DNA from: Acididesulfobacillus acetoxydans
Lineage (GTDB): Bacteria; Bacillota; Desulfitobacteriia; Desulfitobacteriales; Desulfitobacteriaceae
Reading direction: 5' to 3'
Assembly (NCBI RefSeq): GCF_902729405.1
Contig: NZ_LR746496.1
Location: 992,001-1,056,000 of the forward strand
Length of the DNA: 64,000 nucleotides
Shown: positions 1 through 9,657 of the stretch, one piece after another
Layout: every line of letters begins with the position of its first letter
Numbering within the stretch: position 1 is the stretch's first letter
Position numbers and translations under genes: made by a program
Notes under the pieces: model-generated
Told to the model about the DNA's origin: nothing
Seen by the model: the letters and a program-made list of their open reading frames with translations, nothing else
Database searches by the model: none

Positions 1-1
1 G

Positions 2-430
2 ATTTATCTGGGGCGTCTCGTCAGTGCCTTGCTGGCGGAGGAGGATGATTTGCCCGGGGCGGCGCCGGATTTTGTCGAACTTTCCTTGGCCGGCCTCCAA
101 CTCTTGGATTATATTTCAGGCTACGAGCGCTTGGTGATCATCGATGCCATCCAGACGGCGGACGGAGCGGCGGGGCAATTGTACACTTTTGGTGAAGAAG
201 TCTTGGCCGGCACCGTGCGTCTGACTTCGGTCCATGACATCAACCTGGCCACGGCCCTGCAGCTGGGGCGCAGGTTGGGCATGAAGATCCCGTCTCAAGT
301 GCTCATCTACGCTGTCGAGGCCAAAGATGTCTTTACTTTTCAAGAGAGCTGTACTCAGGAACTGAGCGCCGCCATCCCCGAGTTGGCGGCCAGGATCAGC
401 CGGGATATCCGGGAAAAACTTGCCGGCTGA
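2..430 (+). CDS. Hydrogenase maturation protease, C-terminal part (5' end outside window)
   Basis: The reading frame is already open at base 2 and runs to TGA at 428-430, so the N-terminus lies upstream; a TTG at 29 is internal. The visible 142 residues match the HybD/HycI-type endopeptidase that trims the C-terminus of the [NiFe]-hydrogenase large subunit after nickel insertion. The strand YERLVIIDAIQT carries the expected metal-ligand Asp, and TSVHDINLATALQLG carries the His and the helix after it. The N-terminal GNxxxGDDG-type segment with the other acidic ligand is not in view. A strong hairpin follows at 518-548, so this is probably the last gene of a hydrogenase operon lying upstream. 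The family assignment is good; which hydrogenase it serves cannot be said. Confidence 0.85.
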   Translation: MYLGRLVSALLAEEDDLPGAAPDFVELSLAGLQLLDYISGYERLVIIDAIQTADGAAGQLYTFGEEVLAGTVRLTSVHDINLATALQLGRRLGMKIPSQVLIYAVEAKDVFTFQESCTQELSAAIPELAARISRDIREKLAG

Positions 431-517
431 GGGTGCCCGCCGAATCCGCCGACTTCCTGACAGGCCCTGCTGCAGGCATTGTAAGTGGCATGGCAACGGA
501 CCTGGCAACACGACATC

Positions 518-548
518 AAACCACCTCCGGCATAGCCGGAGGTGGTTT
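518..548 (+). terminator. Rho-independent terminator-like hairpin
   Basis: A perfect 13-bp stem (AAACCACCTCCGG with its complement at 536-548) encloses a 5-base loop, CATAG. It lies 88 bases after the hydrogenase protease gene. The right arm ends in TTT, but the T-run is short, so termination is likely but not certain. Confidence 0.7.
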
Positions 549-619
549 GATCACCAGTGCATACCAAACATACAAGGGGGAAAGCTAAGCCGGAAGAAGC
601 TTAAAGGGAGTAAAAGAGC

Positions 620-1687
620 ATGAATAATCTGGAAGAGATGGCTGACCATGGGGTGGAGCAAGCAAACTACGATGCTGTCCGGCATAATTGGCAAGACATT
701 AGTCTTACTGCGGCGGAGATCGGTGAACTATGGGCCATGTATTTAGCTGAAAGTATGTCCACATGCATGCTTCCTTATTTTGTTGCCAAATCGAAGGACC
801 CGGATATTCACTCCGTGCTGCAATTTTCCTTGGATATCTCGGTCCAACATGTGCAAGCGATCGCCGATATATTCAACGGGGTAAATTTTCCCGTCCCTAA
901 CGGTTTTACGGATCAAGACTTCGACGTGAACGCCAAACCGCTTTACTCTGAACCGTTTATGCTCCTGTATACCACTCTTATGGCCCACTACGGGGTTCTG
1001 GGTTTTGGTCTGGCCTTTACCAGTTCATCCCGCCCGGATATCAGCGAATTCTTCGCGGCCTGTCTTGACCATTCTCAAGAAATGACGCAAAGAGCCCACA
1101 CCGTTCTGTTGGCAAAAGGACTTCTTCCCAGAGCGCCTAATATTCCGATTCCCGATAGAGTAGAATATGTGCATGACGTGTCGAGTTTTTATAAGGGCTT
1201 GATCGGGGACAAGAGACCGCTCAACGCCCTGGAAATAGAACACCTTTTCGTTAACATTGTTTCGAGATCCTTAAGAAACACCTTAATTACGGGCTTCGAG
1301 CAGTGCACAAAATCCAAATTGGTCAAGGATTACTTGAGTCGATATCGGCTCATGAATGACAAAGAGATCGATGTTCTGACGAAGATCTTGGAAGACAACG
1401 ATTTGTCTGGTCCGCCAAATTATGATAATCATGTGACCGAGTCTTTGGAGTCTCCTTTCAGTGACAAGTTAATGATGTTCCACACTACAGTCATGATAGC
1501 CAATGCCATTAGCAGTGGGGGAATGGCTCTGGCGAACTGCACCCGGGGTGACCTCATCCTGACTTTCGGTCGTTTCATGGCTGAACTCGGTGAGTTTGCG
1601 AAGGATGGCGTCAACCTCATGATCAAACAAGGCTGGTTGGAAAGGGTTCCGGAGTCCGCGAATCGTAAAGAATTAAGCACACAATGA
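620..1687 (+). CDS. DUF3231 family protein (spore-coat-related)
   Basis: A 355-residue soluble helical protein built from two similar halves. Each half has a helical-bundle pattern with HNWQDISLTAAEIGELW near the N-terminus and a repeated 'S.S.RNDL/RGDL' type segment (residues ~230 and ~310). This is the DUF3231 architecture found in Bacillales and clostridial sporulators, where it is annotated as hypothetical or coat-like. The start ATG at 620 follows GGGAGTAAAAGAGC, which contains a usable Shine-Dalgarno. It stands alone: a terminator lies before it, and a 176-base spacer with a dispersed repeat remnant separates it from the flavoenzyme gene. The function is unknown. Assignment is from family resemblance only. 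Confidence 0.75.
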   Translation: MNNLEEMADHGVEQANYDAVRHNWQDISLTAAEIGELWAMYLAESMSTCMLPYFVAKSKDPDIHSVLQFSLDISVQHVQAIADIFNGVNFPVPNGFTDQDFDVNAKPLYSEPFMLLYTTLMAHYGVLGFGLAFTSSSRPDISEFFAACLDHSQEMTQRAHTVLLAKGLLPRAPNIPIPDRVEYVHDVSSFYKGLIGDKRPLNALEIEHLFVNIVSRSLRNTLITGFEQCTKSKLVKDYLSRYRLMNDKEIDVLTKILEDNDLSGPPNYDNHVTESLESPFSDKLMMFHTTVMIANAISSGGMALANCTRGDLILTFGRFMAELGEFAKDGVNLMIKQGWLERVPESANRKELSTQ

Positions 1688-1758
1688 GAAAAGCCGGCAG
1701 CGCAGGGACTGTCAGCGCGCTATGGACGCTAGTGCAGTCTCTGTGCATGGGACCCACT

Positions 1759-1798
1759 CCCACTTGTAGAACCGGGAGTCTTACGCTTTGGATAAAGA
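1759..1798 (-). repeat. Dispersed hairpin element, degenerate copy (reverse orientation)
   Basis: Read on the minus strand, this stretch matches the element at 48798-48920: a TTTATCCAAAGCGTAAGACTC-like lead followed by the ACTCCC...GGGAGT hairpin and a GGGTCCCAT segment. The second hairpin and the terminal AACGAGTTCAC box seen in the complete copies are not recognisable here, so it is a truncated or decayed copy. Confidence 0.6.
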
Positions 1799-1863
1799 AA
1801 CGTGAGATCCACCATACTAGGGTCGGCGACTGAATTTCAGAGGATTTAATTGGAGGAGACGAC

Positions 1864-3861
1864 ATGGAAAAACTGTTTCAACCGATCAACATAGGGAAAG
1901 TAGAAATCAAGAATAGAATCGCCATGGTGCCGATGGCTAACCTTGGTTTGGTGACCCCCGAGGGTTCTTGGACGAAGCGAGCGATTGACTATTACCAGGA
2001 AAGGGCCAAAGGTGGAACTGGGCTTATCATTACCGGTGCCGTCAAAGCGGAAAATGAAATCGAGCGTTTGAAGATGCCAAGTTTCCCCTGCATTACCACC
2101 AATCCGGCCCAGTTCCTTCAAACCGCATCTGAACTGGTGGAACATGTCCATGCCTATGGAGCCAAGATCTTTATTCAAATCACGCTGGGACTTGGCCGCG
2201 TGGCGGCCCCGGGATTCTTAGCCGACGAACCGGTTGCCCCGTCGGCTATCCCGAATTACTGGGATCCGACACTGACCTGTCGCGAGCTTACCACCAAAGA
2301 GGTTGAAAAAATGGTCAAGAAAGTGGGTGAAGCGGCACATATTTCTGTCGGAGCAGGCTTTGACGGTATGGAAATCCACGCCGTCCACGAAGGGTATCTC
2401 TTGGACCAATTTACGTTGGCTTTGTTTAACCGCAGGACGGATAAATACGGCGGTGATCTGCGAGGAAGGCTCACCTTTCCCATTGAAATCGTACGGGAAA
2501 TAAAAAGGGAAGCCGGTAAGAATTTCCCCGTCAGTTTAAGATTCAGTATCAAGAGCTATATCAAGGACTGGAGGCAAGGGGGACTGGCCGAAGAGAATTT
2601 CCCGGAAAAAGGACGGGATTTGCCGGAAGGGTTGGAGGCGGCCAACATCTTGGAAGCGGCCGGATATGATGCCTTTAACGCCGACGCCGGCAGCTATGAT
2701 GCTTGGTACTGGGCGCATCCCCCTCTCTACCAAAAACATGGCTGTTACCTCCCGCTCGCGGCAAAACTAAAACAGGTTGTTTCCGTACCGGTAATCGTCG
2801 CCGGGCGCCTGGACGATCCGGAACTCGCCCGGCAGGCTTTGGCCGAGGGCAAATTGGATATAGTGGGTATCGGCCGGGGACTTCTGACCGACCCTGATTG
2901 GCCCAAGAAGGTTCGCGACGGGCAGGTTGCACGGATTCGTCCTTGCATTGGCTGCCATAATGGCTGTATGGGCAGGATGTTTGAAGTCAAACCCGAATGC
3001 TGTACAGTTAACCCGGCTGTCGGCAGGGAGAAGGAGTATGCCTTGCTCCCCGCTCGCCAGAAGAAAAAGATTATGATTATCGGCGGCGGAATCGCCGGCA
3101 TGGAAGCGGCGCGGGTCTGCACAATTCGCGAGCACCGGGTCACGCTCTATGAAAAAAGCGGACGTCTGGGCGGGCATGTCAACGAAGCTTCGACGCCGGA
3201 CTTTAAGGAAGATGACCGCAAGTTGCTTGCTTGGTACAAAAACGAGCTTAAGGTTCTGAAAACGCCTGTCAAGATGGAAACGGAAGTGGATCTTAAACTC
3301 ATCGAAGAGGAAAAACCGGATGTGATTATTGTCGCCACCGGTTCCCAACCGGGAAAACCGGATTTCCCGGGGGCCGATAGCCCGAATGTCGCCTATGCCG
3401 CAGAAGTTCTGGAGGGAATAAAAAAAGTCGGAGAACACGCCGTTGTCGTCGGTGGCGGGCTGGCAGGTTGTGAGACCGCTCTCTTCCTCGCCCAAAAAGG
3501 CAATAAGGTGACCCTGGTCGAAACATTGCCGGAACTCATGGCCGGCGGTCGCACGGTTCCCCATATGAACAAAACCATGCTCATTGACCTTTTAGCCTAT
3601 TACCGTGTCGAGGTTATCCTTAATGCTTATCTTGCCGAATATCGGAACAAAATTGCCGTGGTTGCTCAAGATATGCAAAAAACGCGCGTTCAGGCAGACA
3701 CTTTAGTCCTTGCCGTAGGTTACAAGCCGGACGATCTGCTCTACAAAAAGCTAAACGGCAAATTTGCCGAGCTTTATCTCATTGGCGACGCCAGAGAAGC
3801 CGCCAATATGATGAATGCCATTTGGGATGCCTACGATGTGGCAAAAGAGATCGAAGTATGA
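1864..3861 (+). CDS. Old Yellow Enzyme family NADH:flavin oxidoreductase with FAD/NAD domain (2,4-dienoyl-CoA reductase / BaiCD-like)
   Basis: This 665-residue enzyme probably reduces an activated C=C bond of an enoyl-type substrate. Residues ~1-340 form the FMN-binding TIM barrel, with the family signature HEGYLLDQF followed by NRRTDKYGG (about 179-199). Next comes a Cys cluster, CIGCHNGCMGRMF plus a later CC pair (~360-378), expected to hold a 4Fe-4S cluster. Residues ~388-665 hold two Rossmann motifs, IIGGGIAGMEAA and VVGGGLAGCETA, for FAD and NAD(P)H. Length and domain order equal the 2,4-dienoyl-CoA reductase / BaiCD / enoate reductase group. RBS GGAGGAGACGAC precedes the ATG. The acyl-CoA synthetase gene follows, so the substrate may be a CoA thioester made next door; this is inference. 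The precise substrate is not readable. Confidence 0.88.
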   Translation: MEKLFQPINIGKVEIKNRIAMVPMANLGLVTPEGSWTKRAIDYYQERAKGGTGLIITGAVKAENEIERLKMPSFPCITTNPAQFLQTASELVEHVHAYGAKIFIQITLGLGRVAAPGFLADEPVAPSAIPNYWDPTLTCRELTTKEVEKMVKKVGEAAHISVGAGFDGMEIHAVHEGYLLDQFTLALFNRRTDKYGGDLRGRLTFPIEIVREIKREAGKNFPVSLRFSIKSYIKDWRQGGLAEENFPEKGRDLPEGLEAANILEAAGYDAFNADAGSYDAWYWAHPPLYQKHGCYLPLAAKLKQVVSVPVIVAGRLDDPELARQALAEGKLDIVGIGRGLLTDPDWPKKVRDGQVARIRPCIGCHNGCMGRMFEVKPECCTVNPAVGREKEYALLPARQKKKIMIIGGGIAGMEAARVCTIREHRVTLYEKSGRLGGHVNEASTPDFKEDDRKLLAWYKNELKVLKTPVKMETEVDLKLIEEEKPDVIIVATGSQPGKPDFPGADSPNVAYAAEVLEGIKKVGEHAVVVGGGLAGCETALFLAQKGNKVTLVETLPELMAGGRTVPHMNKTMLIDLLAYYRVEVILNAYLAEYRNKIAVVAQDMQKTRVQADTLVLAVGYKPDDLLYKKLNGKFAELYLIGDAREAANMMNAIWDAYDVAKEIEV

Positions 3862-4049
3862 AGTTAACAAAGTCGCATTAGCCGCCTTATTATTAGGTTA
3901 CTAAGATGTTTGACCATGGGTCTTTGCTTCTTTCATTCGAGTGGAATAAGAGTTTGCCTTTATTAGCAAAAGGGGTGAGGGGGCAAGACGGCGGACAAGC
4001 TCTGGGAAGAGGCGGTCGAGTCAGGCACTGTTTCAAGGGGGTAGAGCAC

Positions 4050-5828
4050 ATGGCAGTAAAAGAAAATGGTTGGAAAGAACGGCAAGCGGCTCTGATGGCC
4101 GCTTATCCTACTTGGCCAAGGCGGACGCTTTCAGACCACATTGACGAGGCTGCCAAGAAATACCTCGAGCGTCCTTATCTAATTACGCGTAAGAAGATAT
4201 ACAGCTACCGCGAAGTCTTGGCAAGGGTTGATCAGGCCGCTAAGGGGCTGATGGCCCTGGGAATCAAGGCAAGGGAACATGTGATTCTGTGGATGGGAAA
4301 TTACGCCGAATCCGTTTTTTTGACCTTGGCTCTAAACAAAATCGGAGCGGTCGTGATTCCTCTGAACTTTATGCTCAAAGAAGTTGAGTTAAAAGAGTTG
4401 TGGCAGGACTCTGATGCGGTGGCCGTAATTTTTAACGATCGTTTAGGCCGTACCGATTATGTCAGAATGGTGGAAAATATCTGCCCGGAGTTAAAAGGAG
4501 CCGGTTCCCCGCCCGATGGCTACGCGGAGTTTCCCAAACTCAGAAATATCATTTGCTATTCGCCGGAGGAAAAGGTTTATCAGGGTTTAGTCAGCCTTAG
4601 TGCACTTTATGACGGCGGCAAGGAAATCAGGAAGGAAGAGTTGCATCAGAGACAAGCCGCGTCAGCTTATCCCGATGAGATCTGCCACATTCTCTACACT
4701 TCCGGAACCGTCGGCGCCCCCAAAGGCGCCATGCTGACGCATGACATGTTACTGCGAAACGCCTACATTAGCGGTTTAGGCCGTTCGGTTGGAGAAGGAC
4801 AGTGTATATACTGCCCGCTGCCGCTGTACCATGTTTTTGCGTTGGTTGAGGGAATATTGACCCCTACCTTTGTCGGTGGATCGGTGGTCGTGGATGAACA
4901 ATTTGCTCCGAGTGAAGCCATTCACTTGATGGAGAAAAATCGGGTTCAAGAGCTCCTTTGTGTACCGTCAATTCTCCTGGCACTTCTTAACTGTCCGGAA
5001 AAGGCAGAGCATCGTTTGGAGAGCTTGCGCACGATTTTCTGTGCGGCCACACCCGCTCCGCGCCCGATCTGGGAGAGAGTGCGGCGGGAATTCGGCTCGC
5101 GGGAGATGTTAACGGGCTACGGCATGACGGAGGTGAGCGCGGCCACCGTGATGACGTCACCGGACGATTCCCTGGAGGTGCTCTCCACGCGAGTCGGACG
5201 GCTTTTGCCGGCTAATTGCAGTGGGTTGCCGGAGTTTGGCGGCCGCAATGTTCAGTACAAGGTAGTGGATCCGGTCACAGGTGAAGAGCTGCCTGCGGGT
5301 TCAAAAGGTGAATTTATTTGCCGAGGTAATATCGTAAGTAAAGGTTATTATAAGCGTCCTTTGGAAACAGGAGCTCTAATTGATAAGGATGGCTGGTTGC
5401 ATACGGGGGATCTGGGGATCATTCACGCCGATGGTTTGTTTGAACTTAGCGGTCGGAGCAAAGAGATCTATCGCGTGTCCGGGGAAAGCGTGATGCCCAA
5501 AGAAGTAGAGGACGTGCTTACAAGTTATCAAAAAGTAAACCAGGCTTATGTGGTAGGAGTTCCGGACTCAGTGAGTACAGAAATTGGGGCTGCCTTTATT
5601 GAACTCAACCCGGGGGAAAAAGCCACCAGAAAAGAGATCCTGGAATTTGCCCGAGCCCGTCTGGCCAAATTTAAGCTGCCGAAATACGTGTTCTTTATTC
5701 GACACGACGATCTGCCTTTTACCAGCACGGGTAAGATCCAGAAGTTTCTCCTGGTTGAAAAGGCTACCGTTCTAAAGAGCAACGGTTTGGGATATGTTGG
5801 CAGCGAAAGTGACGCAGAGATTAGCTAA
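4050..5828 (+). CDS. Acyl-CoA synthetase (AMP-forming, class I adenylate-forming enzyme)
   Basis: A 592-residue ligase that activates a carboxylic acid with ATP to an acyl-adenylate and passes it to CoA. The adenylation motifs are all present: YTSGTVGAPKGAML (phosphate loop), GYGMTE, GWLHTGDLG, and the C-terminal TSTGKIQK with the catalytic Lys. The frame is open from 3906, but I choose ATG 4050 because AAGGGGGTAGAGCAC lies just upstream and the sequence after it (MAVKENGWKERQ) begins normal family homology; the earlier part looks like spacer. It sits 188 bases after the Old-Yellow-Enzyme gene, so a shared pathway for an unsaturated or aromatic acid is plausible. Chain length and substrate cannot be read. 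A recombinase remnant abuts the 3' end on the other strand. Confidence 0.88.
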   Translation: MAVKENGWKERQAALMAAYPTWPRRTLSDHIDEAAKKYLERPYLITRKKIYSYREVLARVDQAAKGLMALGIKAREHVILWMGNYAESVFLTLALNKIGAVVIPLNFMLKEVELKELWQDSDAVAVIFNDRLGRTDYVRMVENICPELKGAGSPPDGYAEFPKLRNIICYSPEEKVYQGLVSLSALYDGGKEIRKEELHQRQAASAYPDEICHILYTSGTVGAPKGAMLTHDMLLRNAYISGLGRSVGEGQCIYCPLPLYHVFALVEGILTPTFVGGSVVVDEQFAPSEAIHLMEKNRVQELLCVPSILLALLNCPEKAEHRLESLRTIFCAATPAPRPIWERVRREFGSREMLTGYGMTEVSAATVMTSPDDSLEVLSTRVGRLLPANCSGLPEFGGRNVQYKVVDPVTGEELPAGSKGEFICRGNIVSKGYYKRPLETGALIDKDGWLHTGDLGIIHADGLFELSGRSKEIYRVSGESVMPKEVEDVLTSYQKVNQAYVVGVPDSVSTEIGAAFIELNPGEKATRKEILEFARARLAKFKLPKYVFFIRHDDLPFTSTGKIQKFLLVEKATVLKSNGLGYVGSESDAEIS

Positions 5829-6263
5829 GTGGTCGGTTCTGAGCATTTTCGGGTTTTCAAGCGACAGGACCGTTAACCGATCTTTGCTGCCCTTGCCACT
5901 ACCCACCCGGATCATCATGTTCTTGGAATCAAGGTCTGCGATACGGAGATTCAGGGTTTCAGAAATACGTAGGCCCGAAGAGTAGGTGGTCAAGAGAATA
6001 ACCCGGTGCTTCGGATTAGCCACGCGATCAAGGATAGAGAGAATCTCGGCCTTAGACAGAACAGAGGGAAGCTTTTTAGGTTTTTTGGGCCGCACGATGA
6101 CGTCGTCCGACCCGCCATAGTGGAGGACCTTGTTGAAAAAGAGTTTAAAAGCGTTGCAGGAGATGTTAATATTACTGTAGCTAAGACTGGTGCGGACATG
6201 GAGGTACGCTTCGAACACCGTCAAACGCAAGGGACTTTCATTCCCTCCATCCCCCCGCTGCAA
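5772..6263 (-). pseudogene. Tyrosine recombinase / integrase remnant
   Basis: On the minus strand a fragment reads as the middle of a lambda-type integrase. It has part of the SAM-like core-binding domain, then LPSVLSKAEILSILDRVANPKHR, then SGLRISETLNL with the first catalytic Arg, then GKGSKDR with the beta-strand Lys. The HxLRH box and the catalytic Tyr are absent: the homology stops near 5830, where the opposite-strand acyl-CoA synthetase ends, and the remaining residues are antisense of that gene. No complete N-terminal SAM domain is seen upstream either. It is therefore a truncated relic of an integrative or IS-type element. It resembles recombinases of the IS91-associated 'phage integrase' kind, but the subfamily is unsure. 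Confidence 0.7.
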
Positions 6264-6566
6264 AAAGCTATGTTTGCGTTTCCCTGCGGCCCATAATCTG
6301 ACCGGGTTATAAAGGCTAGGATGTTCGTAACGTCCCAGCCCTTATTCTTATGGCCTTTGACTGGTTTGATAATAGTGATATCTGCGGTGCCGAATTCAAC
6401 TAATCAAAGGGGTACACATTCCCGTAGTGTTACTCCCTTAAAAAAACTCCGGGTCTTGAAGGAAATCAGAAAGAGTATGTCAAATACTATTGGGGGAGGG
6501 CCACAGTAAAAGGAGAGGCCAGCAAGATGACTCCTATCTCCGGATGGAAGGAGAGGATGGGCAACC

Positions 6567-8954
6567 TTGTTGAGAAAAGTGTCCTTGAGGCGGTCGGCAT
6601 ATTACCTGGCAAGCGCTGTTTTTCTCATGGTCTCCATGATATATCTGGGCGCGATGATTGATCAGGCTTACATAGGGCTGGAACTCGCACATGTCAACGG
6701 GAAATGGATCGTGGCAGCCAGCGACCCGAACGGTGCAGCGTACAAGGCCGGAGTGCGCGTGGGGGACCGGATCTTAGAAATCAATCATAAGGATCCGGGT
6801 GCGTACGACGACGTTCGGAAATGGAACGAAGCTGAAGGATCCGCAACACTCAAGATCCGGGAGCCGGGGCAGTCTGGGTATAGGGTGGTCAAAGTACAAC
6901 GAGGGACAGTAAGGCTGGAGTCTTTAAGTGAGATTTTCTTGATTATTCTGGGATATCTTTTTGCAAATCTGGGACTACTCACCTGGATAAGACGCCCCCT
7001 TTGGAGCCCGGCCCGGCTTTTCTTTTGGCTAAACTGGTGTATCGGTTTGGCGCTCGTCTTGGCCCCCGTCTCAGGTCGCGGTTTGATCTTGGCCAGGGAG
7101 TTGGAGTATGTCACTCTGTCTTTTGTTCCGGTACTTCTCACCAAGTTTTTCTCTGTTTTTCCGGTCGAAAGGAAAACCAGAATTAGCGAGTACGGGGTCC
7201 GGGTCCTCATCAGTGCTTTCATAGCTATCGTGGGCCTGACCGTCCTCCAGTCGGCCGGTGTGCTCGATGCCGCCGCTTGGCTGACGAAATTCGTGCTTGC
7301 CACCGTGGTAGTGGGGATTCTTATCTCGCTTTGGAACTTAGGGGTGCTCATTCGGTCAGAGGGCCGTCAATCGGAAAAAAACCAGGCCGGTATCATGCTT
7401 TTGGGCACAGTCATGGGGTTTCTGCCTTTTGTTTTGTTGACGGCACTGCCTTTGATTTTCAATTCGCAACCTGTAGAAAACACAGAACTGAGCTATCTCT
7501 TTGTGGCCGCGGTTCCCATCACCTGGTCTTACGTGATCGTCAACCGGTATTTGCCGGATGGCCGGCGGCTTTTGAGAAGAGTATGCTCCTTCTTCTTGGC
7601 GGCGGCAATTGCAAGTTCTGCGCTCACTTGCCTCATCTTCTTTACCGGAATATTAAAGGCTTTAGACCTCGAAGCGTTTCTCGCGGTGTTTTCGCTGACC
7701 ACGCTGACGAGCCTGGGTTTCGAGGGACTTCGCTTGATGATAACCAGGCTTTTCGAAAGACTTGGTTTTTTGACTGTGGAGCAGGACTTAGACCAAAGAG
7801 TTTGTCAGTTAAACGAACGCTTGGCTTCACTGCAGGAAGAAGACCTAATCTTGGAAGAGCTGGCAACGAGCCTCGGGGTTGAGGGGGTCTTGTTGATCGT
7901 TCAGAATACGAACGGAGGCTCCATAAAAAAGGCCGTGGGAAGGTTCTTGGCAAAGCCTGATGAACAGACGAGGCTGGAGAGATATTTCCAAGCGGATCAA
8001 GGGGCTAACTCCGGCGCAGCAAGACTTCCCGAGGATTGGCCGGCTGAGATCTGTATTCGGCTAGCCGGCAAGGATTCTCTCGCCGGGGTGTTTCTCGGTC
8101 ACCGTTACTCTCGCATCAAGTTTCGAGGCCAGGAGCTGCCGCTCATAACGATGATCTGCGGTCAAGCGGCGCAACACCTTGTAACCGCACAGGTTATCCG
8201 GGAACTGTCGCAAGACATCCGGAACATGGCGCAAAGATCTCAAGTTTACCAACGTAAAGTTCGGAGACTGCAAGGAATAACGGGCTCTCTGTTCAAAAAC
8301 ATCGAGCAAGAGAGGAAAGCCATGGCTCGTGACCTGCACGATGGTCCCTTGCAGTCAGCGCTGGATCTGTCCCGGTGGCTGGATGAATTGGCTGATAACT
8401 TTGCAAACGCCAAAGACCTTGGTGTCCGCAAGGCAATGGCTCACCTGCGGGAGGTCAGCCGCAACTTGAACTTTGAACTGCGCGCGCTCTGTTCTGACCT
8501 GCGGCCGCCATCATTGACGGATTTGGGACTACTTTATTCCGTCCGGATCCTGTGCGAAGAGAAAATGGAAAGTGATTCATTTGCACTTTCCTTGGCCAGC
8601 GTAGGGATTAGCGAAGGAACACGTCTTAAGGAGGAGGTGGAATTAGTCGCGTATCGCTTTTTTCAGGAAGGGATAACGAATGCCATGAGGCACACTAGTT
8701 CGGGTGAAATAAACTTAAGAATTGAGCTGAAGGAATCTGTGCTTGAATTGGTCGTTGAGGATTCCGGTAAGGGCTTTGATCTTGGCAGAATAGATGACTT
8801 GCCACTGACAAATGAGCATTTGGGTCTGGTTAGTATGAAAGAACGGATCGAAGGCTTGGGCGGTACGCTGCACATTTACTCAATGCCCCTTCAAGGCACT
8901 GTGCTAAAAGCTTCTATTCCAACAAGCGGGAGGGAGAGAAAAAGTGCGGTCTGA
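6567..8954 (+). CDS. PDZ-domain sensor histidine kinase (ComP/NarX-like, HisKA_3)
   Basis: A 795-residue membrane histidine kinase. One N-terminal transmembrane helix (about residues 11-32) leads into a PDZ-like domain (~37-110, DPNGAAYKAGVRVGDRILEI). About six more membrane helices follow (~120-390), then a GAF-like or linker region and the kinase core. Kinase motifs: ARDLHDGPLQSALD (H box, phospho-acceptor His), NAMRHTSSGEI (N box), EDSGKGFDLG (G1) and LGLVSMKERIEGLGG (G2). This is the HisKA_3 class that pairs with LuxR-type regulators. The start is TTG at 6567 behind AGGAGAGG; a second TTG follows immediately. It overlaps its response regulator by 11 bases, so the two are translationally coupled. 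The ComP-like layout with PDZ suggests sensing of an envelope or peptide signal, but no comX/comQ is adjacent. Confidence 0.9.
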   Translation: MLRKVSLRRSAYYLASAVFLMVSMIYLGAMIDQAYIGLELAHVNGKWIVAASDPNGAAYKAGVRVGDRILEINHKDPGAYDDVRKWNEAEGSATLKIREPGQSGYRVVKVQRGTVRLESLSEIFLIILGYLFANLGLLTWIRRPLWSPARLFFWLNWCIGLALVLAPVSGRGLILARELEYVTLSFVPVLLTKFFSVFPVERKTRISEYGVRVLISAFIAIVGLTVLQSAGVLDAAAWLTKFVLATVVVGILISLWNLGVLIRSEGRQSEKNQAGIMLLGTVMGFLPFVLLTALPLIFNSQPVENTELSYLFVAAVPITWSYVIVNRYLPDGRRLLRRVCSFFLAAAIASSALTCLIFFTGILKALDLEAFLAVFSLTTLTSLGFEGLRLMITRLFERLGFLTVEQDLDQRVCQLNERLASLQEEDLILEELATSLGVEGVLLIVQNTNGGSIKKAVGRFLAKPDEQTRLERYFQADQGANSGAARLPEDWPAEICIRLAGKDSLAGVFLGHRYSRIKFRGQELPLITMICGQAAQHLVTAQVIRELSQDIRNMAQRSQVYQRKVRRLQGITGSLFKNIEQERKAMARDLHDGPLQSALDLSRWLDELADNFANAKDLGVRKAMAHLREVSRNLNFELRALCSDLRPPSLTDLGLLYSVRILCEEKMESDSFALSLASVGISEGTRLKEEVELVAYRFFQEGITNAMRHTSSGEINLRIELKESVLELVVEDSGKGFDLGRIDDLPLTNEHLGLVSMKERIEGLGGTLHIYSMPLQGTVLKASIPTSGRERKSAV

Positions 8955-9654
8955 TCAAGAAAAACCGGATAAGACAAAAATATTACTGGTTGATGACCAT
9001 ACCCTTTTCGCGGAAGGGACAGCGGACTTGCTATCGGCGGAAACCGCTCTGGAAGTCGTAGGAATCGCGCACGATGGCAGGGAATGTCTGGCTTTCTTGA
9101 AGTCAGAGACACCGGATGTCATCATGCTTGATATTGCTTTGCCGGACTGCCTGGGCATCGGTCTGATCGATCGGATTAAAGCAAGGCAGCCGTCTGTGAA
9201 GATTATTATGCTTACGGGTCTTAACCCCGGAGACTATCTGAGAGAGGCGTTGCGGAAAGGCGTGCATGGCTTCCTCACGAAGGAATGTAATAAAAGGGAG
9301 CTGATCGAGGCCATATTCTCTGTGAAACATGGGCAAGACTACTTTTCCAAAGGGGTGGTACCTTTTCTCAGGCCGGCTTGTTCAGGCTATGGTGAGCAGG
9401 CGCGGACTTCGGCTGCACAGTCGGACGGCGTGGCCAAGCTGTTGTCCGACAGGGAAGAGGAAGTCATGGATCTTATGGCAAGAGGCTTGAGTGACCGGGA
9501 AATTTCCTCAGCCTTGGGCATTACAATCCGGACTGTAAAATATCACACCGGTAACATTCGTTCTAAACTCGGTGTAAAATCTCGCTCAAAGGCGATAGCT
9601 GTTTGGAGTAATGGGGGGAACAGGGCTTATGAAGGAATGGATATACAGCCGTGA
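8944..9654 (+). CDS. LuxR/NarL-family response regulator
   Basis: A 236-residue two-component regulator. The receiver domain (residues ~12-130) shows the acidic pair in LLVDDHTLFAEG, the phospho-acceptor Asp in VIMLDIALPD, the Thr in MLTGLN and the Lys in FLTKE. A linker leads to a C-terminal LuxR helix-turn-helix (~165-225: LSDREEEVMDLMARGLSDRE, then TVKYHTGNIRSKLGV). It starts with GTG at 8944 inside the 3' end of the kinase gene; GGGAGGGAGAG just upstream serves as RBS. It is certainly the cognate partner of that kinase. A terminator follows at 9658. Targets are unknown; the neighbouring CPBP protease and the fatty-acid genes are possible but unproven candidates. Confidence 0.92.
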   Translation: MRSDQEKPDKTKILLVDDHTLFAEGTADLLSAETALEVVGIAHDGRECLAFLKSETPDVIMLDIALPDCLGIGLIDRIKARQPSVKIIMLTGLNPGDYLREALRKGVHGFLTKECNKRELIEAIFSVKHGQDYFSKGVVPFLRPACSGYGEQARTSAAQSDGVAKLLSDREEEVMDLMARGLSDREISSALGITIRTVKYHTGNIRSKLGVKSRSKAIAVWSNGGNRAYEGMDIQP

Positions 9655-9657
9655 TGC

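Noticed and set aside
3906-4049. N-terminal extension of the acyl-CoA synthetase
   Set aside because: The added 48 residues lack family similarity, while a good RBS stands before ATG 4050.
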